Part shown: positions 36,334 to 44,450 of the stretch, piece by piece
Layout: every line of letters begins with the position of its first letter
Position numbering within the stretch: position 1 is the first letter of the stretch
Assembly: GCA_934148995.1 (NCBI GenBank)
Contig: CAKPDM010000010.1
Span: forward strand, 1 to 62,746
Reading direction: 5' to 3'
Length of the DNA stretch: 62,746 nt
DNA from: an uncultured Bacilli bacterium
GTDB lineage: Bacteria > Bacillota_I > Bacilli_A > RF39 > UBA660
Notes under the pieces: generated by a model
What the model saw: only the letters and a program-made list of their open reading frames with translations
Told to the model about the DNA's origin: nothing
Databases searched by the model: none
Translations under genes and position numbers: made by a program

Positions 36334-37638
36334 ATGCAAAGATTTGTAACAGAAGAATTAATTAAATGGAAGAATAGTAAGGATAGAAAGCCATTAATTT
36401 TAAAAGGTGCAAGACAAGTTGGAAAAACCTATATATTGAAAGACTTTGGTTCTAAGTATTACGCCAATGTAGCGTATTTCAATTTTGATCATGATGATGG
36501 ATTAGCTTCACTATTTCTAAATACAAAAGATCCTAAAAGAATTATTGAACAGTTATCACTTGTAAATGGAAAAAAGATAAATCCAGAATCTACATTGATT
36601 ATATTTGATGAAATTCAAGAATGTCCAAATGCGTTAAATTCTTTAAAATATTTTTGCGAAGAGGCGAAAGAATATCATGTTGCTTGTGCTGGTTCATTAC
36701 TAGGTATAAGACTATCTAAGACATCTTTTCCAGTTGGCAAAGTTGACTTTATAAATTTGTATCCAATGACTTTTAGTGAGTTCTTGATAGCAGATGATTC
36801 AGAAAATTTGGTCGAAGTTATGAGAAGAACAAGTGAAATAGTTAATATTCCTAAAATATTTGAAGATAGGTTAATAGAAAAATTAAAAACTTATTATATA
36901 GTTGGTGGAATGCCAGAAGTTGTATATAGTTGGGTAAATGATAAAGATATAGAAAAGGTTAATAAAATTCAATATAATATTTTAGTTGCTTATGAAAATG
37001 ATTTTTCAAAACATACTGATGTAAATGAAGCTAATAAGATATCATTGATCTGGAATGGCATTCCATCACAACTTGCAAGAGAAAACAAGAAATTTGTATA
37101 CCAGGTTGTAAAAGAAGGAGCCCGTGCTAGAGAATATGAGGGAGCATTAAATTGGTTAAATGATGCTAATTTGATTACTAAATGTTACTTAGTAAATAAA
37201 TGTGCTTTTCCATTAAAAGCTTATTATGACTTATCTGCTTATAAAATTTATATGAATGATGTTGGACTTCTAAGAAGAATGTCAAATTTAGATAGTAATA
37301 TTATTCTAGAAGAAAATAAACTTTTAGAAGAATTTAAAGGAGCATTTACTGAAAATTATGTAGCAAATATACTTAATTATTTATTTGACGAAGCGCCAAA
37401 TTATTATACTTTTGACAGAAATGAGATTGACTTTGTAATTCAAAGAAATAATAAAATAATTCCTATTGAGGTAAAGTCAGACAAAAATACTAATCACAAT
37501 AGTTTGACTAAGTATAATGCTAAAAATGATAATGAGATAGCATTAAGATTTTCATTGAATAATTTAAGTAAAGACGGTAAAATAATTAATATTCCTCTTT
37601 ATTTTATTGAGTATATCAACAACTTAAATTTAAAATAA
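36334..37638 (+). CDS. AAA_14/DUF4143 ATPase
   Basis: 434 residues. Walker A LILKGARQVGKTYILKDF (about 21-38), Walker B STLIIFDEIQECPNALNSL, sensor ACAGSLLGIRLS and FPVGKVDFINLYPMTFSEFL identify the AAA_14 family. The C-terminal DUF4143 domain ends in a PD-(D/E)xK-like element: NEIDFVIQRNNKIIPIEVKS (D-x-x-V-x-x...E-x-K). These are stand-alone ATPases of unknown role, often mobile and variable between strains. It has an AT-rich promoter region and no operon partner. Confidence 0.9.
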   Translation: MQRFVTEELIKWKNSKDRKPLILKGARQVGKTYILKDFGSKYYANVAYFNFDHDDGLASLFLNTKDPKRIIEQLSLVNGKKINPESTLIIFDEIQECPNALNSLKYFCEEAKEYHVACAGSLLGIRLSKTSFPVGKVDFINLYPMTFSEFLIADDSENLVEVMRRTSEIVNIPKIFEDRLIEKLKTYYIVGGMPEVVYSWVNDKDIEKVNKIQYNILVAYENDFSKHTDVNEANKISLIWNGIPSQLARENKKFVYQVVKEGARAREYEGALNWLNDANLITKCYLVNKCAFPLKAYYDLSAYKIYMNDVGLLRRMSNLDSNIILEENKLLEEFKGAFTENYVANILNYLFDEAPNYYTFDRNEIDFVIQRNNKIIPIEVKSDKNTNHNSLTKYNAKNDNEIALRFSLNNLSKDGKIINIPLYFIEYINNLNLK

Positions 37639-37784
37639 ATGGATCTTGTTTCAAAATTAATTTTTCCTTGCTGTTAAAGTCTATATAAAATGTTGATAAT
37701 ACTGACATCCAACATAAGAAGACAGAAGTCGATTTTGATATATACGCTTCTACAATTTAATACTTATGTAGAAAGGAAGACAAT

Positions 37785-38549
37785 ATGTATGATGATGTAA
37801 TTAAAAATATAAAACGATCATTTACTAATTATTTTAGTAGTAGTCAATCAAAAGAGATTGAAGATTTATTTAATGATATGACAATTATATTGTGGAAGCA
37901 TGATGACAACGAAATAAAATATACTTTTGATAGTAAAGAAACTTCGTATTCAAATTTATTAAAAAAATATTTTCATGATAATTGGAATGATATTGTTGGT
38001 GAATATGTGGCTGGTTTTAGTTTATCAAAATCTAAATCACCAATTGTTTTTGCAGATAGCGAAAGCAATACACTCGTAGCAGTATTAATCCATGAAATTC
38101 TTCATTCATTGTTAAATAAAAGATTAAATACATCGCATGTAGTAAAACATGATTTTTTAGCTGAATCAATGATTGAATATACTACTCGAGAAATTTTGTT
38201 TATATATAACAGTATGCTGAATCAAAATAACACTCAATTTAGCACTTATTTACAAATTGATGAGATACTTGGATTTCCAATAAAAAGAATACATCAACAA
38301 ATAGAAGACATAATAAAAAATGACACCATATCTATGAGTGAATTTGTGAGTATTCCAGATAGAATGATTATTTGTACATATTTTCAAGAAGTGTTAAACA
38401 AGGCATATACAGGTGATAGAGAAAAAAGTTTTAAAGAACAGCATAAAGAAATCGTTAATGAGTATTCCAATATACTAGATATGACAGCTGAAAATATAAT
38501 TAGAAGTTACTCAAATTATCAAGAAAAAAATAAATCATATCGTAAATAA
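37785..38549 (+). CDS. Putative zinc metallopeptidase (HExxH), 254 aa
   Basis: LVAVLIHEILHSLLNKRL carries HEILH (about residue 106), and FLAESMIEYTTREILF, ~22 residues later, supplies the likely third ligand Glu. The layout is the same as the HExxH protein at 16.5 kb, although the two do not otherwise align well. GAAAGGAAG precedes ATG 37785. No signal peptide. The family is not recognised. It lies just upstream of the first variable surface-lectin locus, but a ~400-base leader separates them. Confidence 0.6.
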   Translation: MYDDVIKNIKRSFTNYFSSSQSKEIEDLFNDMTIILWKHDDNEIKYTFDSKETSYSNLLKKYFHDNWNDIVGEYVAGFSLSKSKSPIVFADSESNTLVAVLIHEILHSLLNKRLNTSHVVKHDFLAESMIEYTTREILFIYNSMLNQNNTQFSTYLQIDEILGFPIKRIHQQIEDIIKNDTISMSEFVSIPDRMIICTYFQEVLNKAYTGDREKSFKEQHKEIVNEYSNILDMTAENIIRSYSNYQEKNKSYRK

Positions 38550-38799
38550 AGATTATAATGGATAAGAGTCAGTTATACACATTTAACCATGAGAAAACAG
38601 AAAAAATTAAATAGGATCACAGTGTAAAGTTATTGATGATCTTTAACTAAAAGAGAGTGTTGATAACAAAGATATTAAAATTAGCTTCTGCTTTTTATAA
38701 AAACTTCCGATTTTTCCTTATTGTTAAAAGTCAAGTATTATGATATTATTAAAATGTCAAGAATACTGATAATAAACAATAAGGAAGGTGGAGACAGTT
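38550..38799 (+). other. Intergenic region upstream of leader A
   Basis: AT-rich, with no ORF of note. The block GTCAAGAATACTGATAATAA (about 38757-38775) recurs before leader B at about 48974 and, weaker, before leader C, so it may be a shared promoter or RNA element. Confidence 0.4.
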
Positions 38800-38874
38800 G
38801 TGGTAGTAGTAAAAGATTGTCAACAATTAAATTCTGATTCAAGAAGTAGTAAGCCTACTTTCTTTTTTCAATGA
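38800..38874 (+). CDS. Leader peptide ORF A (24 codons, GTG start)
   Basis: AGGTGGAG (38786-38793) lies 6 bases before GTG 38800. The ORF reads VVVKDCQQLNSDSRSSKPTF and then FFQ, with stop TGA at 38872-38874. That stop sits exactly at the 5' arm of the terminator (GATAGATT, 38873-38880). The AGTAG/CTACT hairpin inside the ORF is shared with leaders B and C. A ribosome reading to this stop would cover the terminator arm. This makes the ORF a candidate translation-coupled antiterminator for the gene at 38947. Confidence 0.5.
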   Translation: MVVVKDCQQLNSDSRSSKPTFFFQ

Positions 38875-38911
38875 TAGATTAATATCAAAAAGGTATAAAT
38901 CTATCTTTTTT
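38873..38911 (+). terminator. Leader terminator A, 36 bases before the surface gene
   Basis: GATAGATT (38873-38880) pairs with AATCTATC (38898-38905) and T6 follows. It lies in the 5' leader of the gene at 38947, not at the end of a gene, so it can act as an attenuator. Confidence 0.75.
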
Positions 38912-38946
38912 GTTAAATACTAAAATAGAAAGTGTAGGTTTTGATC

Positions 38947-40821
38947 ATGAAGAATAAAAAGAAAGATTTCATTTTAATATTAATAGTTTTTATCTTATTA
39001 ATAGCAATAGTAGGTATCAGTTATGCAGCATTTAACTATGTGGGAACTGGTCAAAAGTTAAATACAATCACAACAGGTACAATAACTATGGAATATGTAG
39101 AAAGTACCAATGTTATTTCTATGAATAATGCTCTTCCTACGACAGATTCAACAGGAAAAACAAGGTTGAAAGCTGGTGAATATTTTGATTTTACAGTAAA
39201 ATCATCAATCACCGGTAATACAGATATCAACTATGAAATAGCAGCCAAAGAAGAGAGCGGAAATACTTTTAGCGGAAGTAATATCAGATATTATTTGACA
39301 ACAGTAGATGAAAACGGAAAAGAAACAGAAGTAATGGCACCTCGTACATATTATGAAGAAACATCAGGTAATGGATATACAGGTCGTCCTGCTGATATGA
39401 TGAGTCTATATACAGGAAACTTAAATCAACAAGGAACAACAGAAGTAAAATATAGATTAAGATTATGGGTCGATGAAAGTTACAATCCTCAAAATGATAA
39501 TGGAGGACTAATTTACAAAGTAAAAGTAAATGTTTATGGTCAAACAAGTGACACTGTAGCTCAAGCAGAAGATACTTATTGTAAAGATAACGGCTTTACA
39601 AAGCTATCAGATTGTATGCTTGTTATGAATAATCATGAAGCATCAGCAGATGCAGCCGGATCAGCAATCGTAGCAAAAGGAACTCCAAATTTTGCTAAAA
39701 TTGCACCCAATAGTGATGAGGCTGACGGATTATATGCAGCAGACGATGATGATGGAACTAGTTATTATTATCGTGGAGCAGTAAGAAATAATTATGTATC
39801 ATTCGCTGGATTTATGTGGAGAATTATCCGCCGTAATGGTGATGGAAGCATTCGTCTAATTTATTCAGGAAAAAATACATCAGATACAGGAACAGCAGTA
39901 ACAATTGGAAATTCACAGTATAACGGAAAGTATTGGGATCCAACATATGTAGGATATAAATATAACGAGAAGTTCTCACTACATGAAAGCAATGGAACAA
40001 CAGGATATAACTGGTTTACCAATACACAAAAATATAACTATGGAACCGGATATACATTTGATGAGTCAACCAAGAAATTCACATTAACAGGAGATATCCA
40101 ACAATTAACGTGGCAAGATAACCACGACGAAATAGTGAAAAATAATTTATATAGTTGTTTAAATACATCATGTAATGTGGTTTATAAAGTAACTGGTTAC
40201 TCAAATGAAACAGCAATGATAGTACAGCCAATATCATATAGTAGTGATAGTTATGCAGATGCAGTAAAAAACACAACAAACTCATCAATAAAGACAACAC
40301 TAGATACTTGGTATAAAAATAACATGACAGCATATACTTCATACTTAGCAGATACAACATTTTGTAATGATAGAAGTGTAACAGGTGGTTCAGGATATTT
40401 AACAACTCCAACAACAACTTATGGAGCATATGGCCGTTTAGCATCAAGAAGAGCACCGAGTTTAAAATGTGCACAAAATAATGATAAATTTACACTTACA
40501 AACGAAAGTGCAAAATTAGATTATCCAGTGTCATTAATAACAGCAGATGAAGCCTCAATGGCCGGAGGAGTTGTAGGTGTAGCAAATAGTAATTATTATC
40601 TATATAATGGCCAATACACTTGGACGCTGTCTCCGTCTACTTTCACTTCTAACTACTCGCTTGCGTACGTGTGGTGTGTCCTTCCTTCGGGCGGTTTGAA
40701 CTCTTGGAAGTACGTCGCGGGTTCCATCGGGGCTCGTCCAGTTATCAACCTAAAGGCAGATACACAGATAACTAAGGGAGATGGAACGGTATTAAATCCA
40801 TTCGTCGTGAAAACATTATAA
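38947..40821 (+). CDS. Surface protein A: anchor, TasA-like and C-type-lectin-like (DUF6273-type) domains
   Basis: 624 residues. The N-terminal KNKKKDFILILIVFILLIAI continues as one hydrophobic helix to YAAF, then a beta domain (about 35-190) of TasA/camelysin type. A Cys-containing linker (YCKDNGFTKLSDCMLVMNNH) follows. The C-terminal ~400 residues hold DUF6273/C-type-lectin-like hallmarks: SFAGFMWRIIRRNGDGSIRL, DPTYVGYKYNEKF, DEASMAGG, TWTLSPS and RPVINLKADTQITKGDGT. The last segment (40621-40740) is GC-rich with no third-position A until its last codon, the mark of a DGR variable region. Two relatives lie at 49.2 and 51.2 kb. Likely a cell-wall-exposed binding protein. Confidence 0.8.
   Translation: MKNKKKDFILILIVFILLIAIVGISYAAFNYVGTGQKLNTITTGTITMEYVESTNVISMNNALPTTDSTGKTRLKAGEYFDFTVKSSITGNTDINYEIAAKEESGNTFSGSNIRYYLTTVDENGKETEVMAPRTYYEETSGNGYTGRPADMMSLYTGNLNQQGTTEVKYRLRLWVDESYNPQNDNGGLIYKVKVNVYGQTSDTVAQAEDTYCKDNGFTKLSDCMLVMNNHEASADAAGSAIVAKGTPNFAKIAPNSDEADGLYAADDDDGTSYYYRGAVRNNYVSFAGFMWRIIRRNGDGSIRLIYSGKNTSDTGTAVTIGNSQYNGKYWDPTYVGYKYNEKFSLHESNGTTGYNWFTNTQKYNYGTGYTFDESTKKFTLTGDIQQLTWQDNHDEIVKNNLYSCLNTSCNVVYKVTGYSNETAMIVQPISYSSDSYADAVKNTTNSSIKTTLDTWYKNNMTAYTSYLADTTFCNDRSVTGGSGYLTTPTTTYGAYGRLASRRAPSLKCAQNNDKFTLTNESAKLDYPVSLITADEASMAGGVVGVANSNYYLYNGQYTWTLSPSTFTSNYSLAYVWCVLPSGGLNSWKYVAGSIGARPVINLKADTQITKGDGTVLNPFVVKTL
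40621..40740 (+). other. Putative DGR variable region (VR) of surface protein A
   Basis: By hand count 67 of 120 bases are G or C and only 14 are A, while the matching segment of protein B has 35 A. Across 40 codons only the last (CCA) ends in A. The encoded residues between TWTLSPS and RPVINL differ among the three proteins at scattered sites. This is what adenine-specific mutagenic retrohoming from an AAC-rich template leaves behind. No template repeat or reverse transcriptase is in the window. Confidence 0.6.
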
Positions 40822-40842
40822 AGTCTAGAGATGGACTTTTTT
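40820..40842 (+). terminator. Intrinsic terminator of surface gene A
   Basis: AAAGTC (40820-40825) pairs with GACTTT (40834-40839), then a T-rich run. Confidence 0.7.
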
Positions 40843-40870
40843 CTTTTTGATAAAAAATTAGCAAAAAGGG

Positions 40871-40899
40871 TTGACAAGTGCTAATGAAATGAATACAAT
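40871..40899 (+). promoter_or_regulatory. Sigma-A promoter of the heat-shock operon
   Basis: TTGACA (40871-40876), 17-base spacer, TACAAT (40894-40899). A CIRCE-like half-site AAGTGCTAA (40876-40884) overlaps the -35. Confidence 0.88.
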
Positions 40900-40903
40900 A
40901 TTA

Positions 40904-40930
40904 TTAGCACTTGAGAAAAAGAAGTGCTAA
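40904..40930 (+). promoter_or_regulatory. CIRCE operator (HrcA binding site)
   Basis: TTAGCACTT (40904-40912), a 9-base spacer and AAGTGCTAA (40922-40930) form the perfect inverted repeat of CIRCE, differing from consensus by one symmetric C-to-T change. It lies just after the promoter and before hrcA, so HrcA represses its own operon. Confidence 0.95.
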
Positions 40931-40945
40931 GGAGGTGCTTATCAT

Positions 40946-41938
40946 TTGGAAGTATTATCAAATAGACAAGAACAATTACTTAAAATGATTGTAGAAAATT
41001 ATGTTAAGCAAGCTACTCCTGTTAGTAGTAAACAATTATGTAAAAGATTAAAATGTTCTAGTGCCACCATCAGAAGTGAGATGGCTGATCTTGAGGAAGC
41101 AGGACTTTTAGAGAAAACACATACTTCAAGTGGTAGAATACCTAGTCAGAAAGGTTATCGCTATTATGTTGATAACTTATTAAAACCAAAAAAAATGAAT
41201 GGCGAAGATATGCTTAATTTGCAGATTATCTTACATAACCAGTCATTAGAATTATCTGACTGTTTATCAAAAAGCTTACAACTTGTTTCGGATATGACAA
41301 GTTATACAGCTGTAGTGCTTGGTAAAGCTTCTCATGATAATTTATTAAAAGAAGTTAATGTTGTTCCTTTAACTAATAATCAGTTAATAATAATAGTAGT
41401 AACTGATAAGGGAAAAGTTGAACATAAAACGGTAACACTTGATCAAGTTAATTTAACTGATGTTAAAAAAACCGTTGACTTAATTAATAAACTAATAGTT
41501 GGTACACCAATAGATGAAATAAGTACTAAGCTAGAATTCGAAGTTAAACCAATTATTGGTAACTATGTAGAACAACATGAGAAACTGTATGATGTTATTT
41601 ATCATGTATTTGATGATTTAACTCATCCAGATATAAACGTTGTTGGAAAAACAAAATTTTTAGAACAGCCAGAATTTGAAAGTATTGATAAAGTGAAAGG
41701 ATTATTTGCTAAACTAGATAATCAAGACTTAATTAAAGAAATCAAGCAAGATAATTCAAATAATATAGAAGTATATATTGGTGATGAAAATAATATTGAT
41801 TCTGATGTAACTGTTATAAAAACTGGTTTTAAGACTAATTCAGAGGAAGGGACAATCGCTATAATTGGCCCTAAAAGAATGGAATATGAACGAGTTATGA
41901 GTTTATTAGAATTCATTAAAGAAAATATTGAAAGGTGA
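40946..41938 (+). CDS. hrcA: Heat-inducible transcription repressor HrcA
   Basis: 330 residues from TTG 40946, with AGGAGG 10 bases upstream. The winged helix reads SNRQEQLLKMIVENYVKQAT, then PVSSKQLCKRLKCSSATIRS, then EMADLEEAGLLEKTHTSSGR; IPSQKGYRYYVDNLL then begins the family linker. The C-terminal part (TIAIIGPKRMEYERVMSLLE) is the usual GAF-like end. HrcA binds CIRCE when GroE levels are adequate. Its stop TGA overlaps an ATG (TGATG) near the grpE start, coupling the two. Confidence 0.97.
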   Translation: MEVLSNRQEQLLKMIVENYVKQATPVSSKQLCKRLKCSSATIRSEMADLEEAGLLEKTHTSSGRIPSQKGYRYYVDNLLKPKKMNGEDMLNLQIILHNQSLELSDCLSKSLQLVSDMTSYTAVVLGKASHDNLLKEVNVVPLTNNQLIIIVVTDKGKVEHKTVTLDQVNLTDVKKTVDLINKLIVGTPIDEISTKLEFEVKPIIGNYVEQHEKLYDVIYHVFDDLTHPDINVVGKTKFLEQPEFESIDKVKGLFAKLDNQDLIKEIKQDNSNNIEVYIGDENNIDSDVTVIKTGFKTNSEEGTIAIIGPKRMEYERVMSLLEFIKENIER

Positions 41939-41943
41939 TGAAA

Positions 41944-42543
41944 ATGAAAGAAGATAAGAAACATAAACATTGTGCTAAAAAACAAGAATGTAAAGAAGAA
42001 AAGTGTAATTGTGATGAGTCTTGTAAGTGTCAACATGAAAAGCTAAATGAACAGGAAAATAAAGAAATAGAAAATTTAAAAAATCAATTATCTGAAATTT
42101 TAAATGAAAAGCAAGCTCTTCTTGAAAAATTACAATATAGTAAAGCAGAACTTATTAACTATCGTAAAAGAAAGGAAGAAGAAACTGATAATAAATTAAA
42201 ATATGCTAATCAAGATTTAATATTGGAAATATTACCAGTTTTAGATAATTTTGAACGAGCTATTAAGTTAGATGATAACGTTTTAACTGATGAATTATCA
42301 AAATTCTTAGCTGGTTTCAAGATGATGTATGCTTCACTTTGTGAAGTGTTAAAGAAATTTGGTGTTGAAGAAATTGAATGCGAAGGCAAAGAATTTGATG
42401 TCAATACTATGCAAGCACTAATGACTGATAATGACCCTAACTTTGAAGATGATGTTGTCCTTGAAGTATTGCTAAAAGGATATAAATTAAAAGATAGAGT
42501 TATTAGAGCTGCTAGTGTTAAAGTAAATAAAATAGAAAAATAA
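41944..42543 (+). CDS. grpE: Nucleotide exchange factor GrpE with Cys-rich N-terminus
   Basis: 199 residues from ATG 41944 (an in-frame ATG at 41938 is also possible). GrpE releases ADP from DnaK. The coiled coil (KNQLSEILNEKQALLEKLQY) is followed by SKAELINYRKRKEEETDNKL, DLILEILPVLDNFERAI and the beta domain VLEVLLKGYKLKDRVIRAAS, all standard. Odd: the N-terminal ~30 residues hold six cysteines and several histidines (HCAKKQECKEEKCNCDESCK then CQHE), unlike the acidic tail of most GrpE proteins. It may bind metal or sense oxidation. Confidence 0.95.
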   Translation: MKEDKKHKHCAKKQECKEEKCNCDESCKCQHEKLNEQENKEIENLKNQLSEILNEKQALLEKLQYSKAELINYRKRKEEETDNKLKYANQDLILEILPVLDNFERAIKLDDNVLTDELSKFLAGFKMMYASLCEVLKKFGVEEIECEGKEFDVNTMQALMTDNDPNFEDDVVLEVLLKGYKLKDRVIRAASVKVNKIEK

Positions 42544-42562
42544 GAAAAGGAGATAGATAATT

Positions 42563-44383
42563 ATGAGTAAAATAATAGGTATAGACTTAGGTACAACAAA
42601 TAGTTGTGTTGCAGTATTAGAAGCAGGGGAACCAAAGGTAATCCCTAATCCAGAAGGTAATAGAACAACTCCTTCTGTAGTAGCATTTAAAAATGGAGAA
42701 AGAATAGTAGGTGATGCTGCTAAGCGTCAAGCTATTACTAATCCTAACACTGTATCATCAATCAAGAGATTAATGGGTACTAGTGAGAAAGTAGAAATTG
42801 AAGGAAAGAAATATACACCAGAAGAAGTATCAGCTATGATTTTATCTTATATGAAAGATTATGCTGAAAGTTATTTAGGTGAAAAAGTAGATAAAGCAGT
42901 TATTACTGTCCCAGCATACTTTAATGATGCTCAAAGACAAGCTACTAAGAATGCTGGTAAAATAGCAGGACTTAACGTTGAAAGAATTATCAATGAACCA
43001 ACAGCAGCTGCACTTGCTTATGGACTTGATAAACAAGAAAAGAATCAAACTATCTTAGTATATGACTTAGGTGGTGGAACATTCGATGTATCAATTCTTG
43101 AATTAGGAGACGGTGTATTTGAAGTTAAATCAACAGCTGGTAATAACCACTTAGGTGGAGATGATTTTGATAACAAAATTATGGATTACTTAGTTGAAAC
43201 ATTTAAGAAAGAAAATGGTGTAGATTTATCTAAAGATAAAATGGCTATGCAAAGACTTAAAGAGTTAAGTGAAAAAGCTAAGAAAGATTTATCTTCAATG
43301 ACTACTACACAAGTATCAGCACCATTTATTTCTCAAAGTGCCGATGGACCACTTCACTTAGAAATGACTTTAACAAGAGCTAAATTTGAAGAATTAATTC
43401 ATGACCTTGTAATGTCAACACTTGAACCAGTAAGAAAAGCTTTAAAAGATGCTGATATTAAAGCTAAAGACTTAGATAAAGTAATCTTTGTTGGTGGATC
43501 AACTCGTGTACCACTAGTATATGAAACAGTTAAGAAAGAACTTGGTATGGAACCATCTCGTGAAGTTAACCCAGATGAAGTAGTTGCTATGGGTGCCTCT
43601 ATTCAAGGTGGTGTATTAACAGGAGATGTTAATGATATCGTTTTACTTGATGTAACACCATTATCACTTGGTATTGAAACATTAGGTGGCGTTATGACTG
43701 TATTAATCCCAAGAAATACAACTATCCCAACTTCTAAATCAGAAGTATTCTCAACTGCTGCTGATAATCAACCAGCTGTAGATGTACATGTACTACAAGG
43801 TGAAAGATCAATGGCTAGTGACAATAAGACACTAGGAAGATTCCAATTAGCTGATATTCCACCTGCACCTAGAGGAGTTCCACAAATTCAAGTAACATTT
43901 GATATTGATGCTAATGGTATCGTTAATGTAACTGCTAAAGATTTAGGAACTAATAAGGAACAAAAAATTACTATTACCTCTAATACAACATTATCTGATG
44001 ATGAAATTGATAGAATGATGAAAGAAGCAGAAGCTAATAAAGAAGCCGATAAGAAAAAGAAAGAAGAAGCAGATTTAAGAAATGATGCTGAACAAATGAT
44101 TTTCCAATCTGAAAAAGCTTTAAAAGACTTAGGTGATAAAGTTGATGCTAAAGAAAAAGAAGAAGTAGAAGGCTTTGTTAAAGAGTTAAAAGAAGCTCTT
44201 GAAAAGAATGATATGGACAAAGTTAAAACTATTAAAGAACAACTTCAAGAAAAAGCTATGAACTTATCAGCTAAAGTATATGAACAAGCTGCTAAAGAAC
44301 AACAAGAAAATAGTAGCAATGAAACTTCAAATGATGATTCTAAAAAAGACGATGTTCAAGATGCTGAATACGAAGAAAAATAA
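42563..44383 (+). CDS. dnaK: Chaperone DnaK (Hsp70)
   Basis: 606 residues, the normal length for Bacillota. The ATPase domain shows IGIDLGTTNSCVAVLEAGEP, ILVYDLGGGTFDVSILELGD and VIFVGGSTRVPLVYETVKKE. The short linker DIVLLDVTPLSLG precedes the substrate domain, and an acidic/Asn-rich tail ends DAEYEEK. AAGGAG precedes ATG 42563. It folds and protects proteins in the cytosol with DnaJ and GrpE from the same cluster. A perfect 13-bp hairpin lies after the stop. Confidence 0.99.
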   Translation: MSKIIGIDLGTTNSCVAVLEAGEPKVIPNPEGNRTTPSVVAFKNGERIVGDAAKRQAITNPNTVSSIKRLMGTSEKVEIEGKKYTPEEVSAMILSYMKDYAESYLGEKVDKAVITVPAYFNDAQRQATKNAGKIAGLNVERIINEPTAAALAYGLDKQEKNQTILVYDLGGGTFDVSILELGDGVFEVKSTAGNNHLGGDDFDNKIMDYLVETFKKENGVDLSKDKMAMQRLKELSEKAKKDLSSMTTTQVSAPFISQSADGPLHLEMTLTRAKFEELIHDLVMSTLEPVRKALKDADIKAKDLDKVIFVGGSTRVPLVYETVKKELGMEPSREVNPDEVVAMGASIQGGVLTGDVNDIVLLDVTPLSLGIETLGGVMTVLIPRNTTIPTSKSEVFSTAADNQPAVDVHVLQGERSMASDNKTLGRFQLADIPPAPRGVPQIQVTFDIDANGIVNVTAKDLGTNKEQKITITSNTTLSDDEIDRMMKEAEANKEADKKKKEEADLRNDAEQMIFQSEKALKDLGDKVDAKEKEEVEGFVKELKEALEKNDMDKVKTIKEQLQEKAMNLSAKVYEQAAKEQQENSSNETSNDDSKKDDVQDAEYEEK

Positions 44384-44387
44384 TAAT

Positions 44388-44417
44388 CTAAAAGTTCTAG
44401 GTGACTAGAACTTTTAG
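44388..44417 (+). terminator. Perfect 13-bp hairpin between dnaK and pepF
   Basis: CTAAAAGTTCTAG (44388-44400), loop GTGA, CTAGAACTTTTAG (44405-44417). No T-run follows, so it may stabilise the upstream mRNA or give partial termination rather than stop transcription fully. Confidence 0.6.
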
Positions 44418-44450
44418 CCTAATAATTGAGTAGTAATAGAAAGAGGACAT

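Noticed and set aside
37639..37784. A fourth copy of the surface-protein leader before the HExxH gene at 37785
   Set aside because: Only a weak ATACTGA-like similarity; no short ORF with SSK-FF coding, no G tract and no terminator.
39284..40474. Long minus-strand frames under surface gene A
   Set aside because: They mirror its biased codon use and have His/Leu/Tyr-rich, non-protein-like composition.
44388..44417. Full terminator separating dnaK from pepF
   Set aside because: The perfect stem has no T-run; kept as a hairpin with a probable stabilising or partial role.
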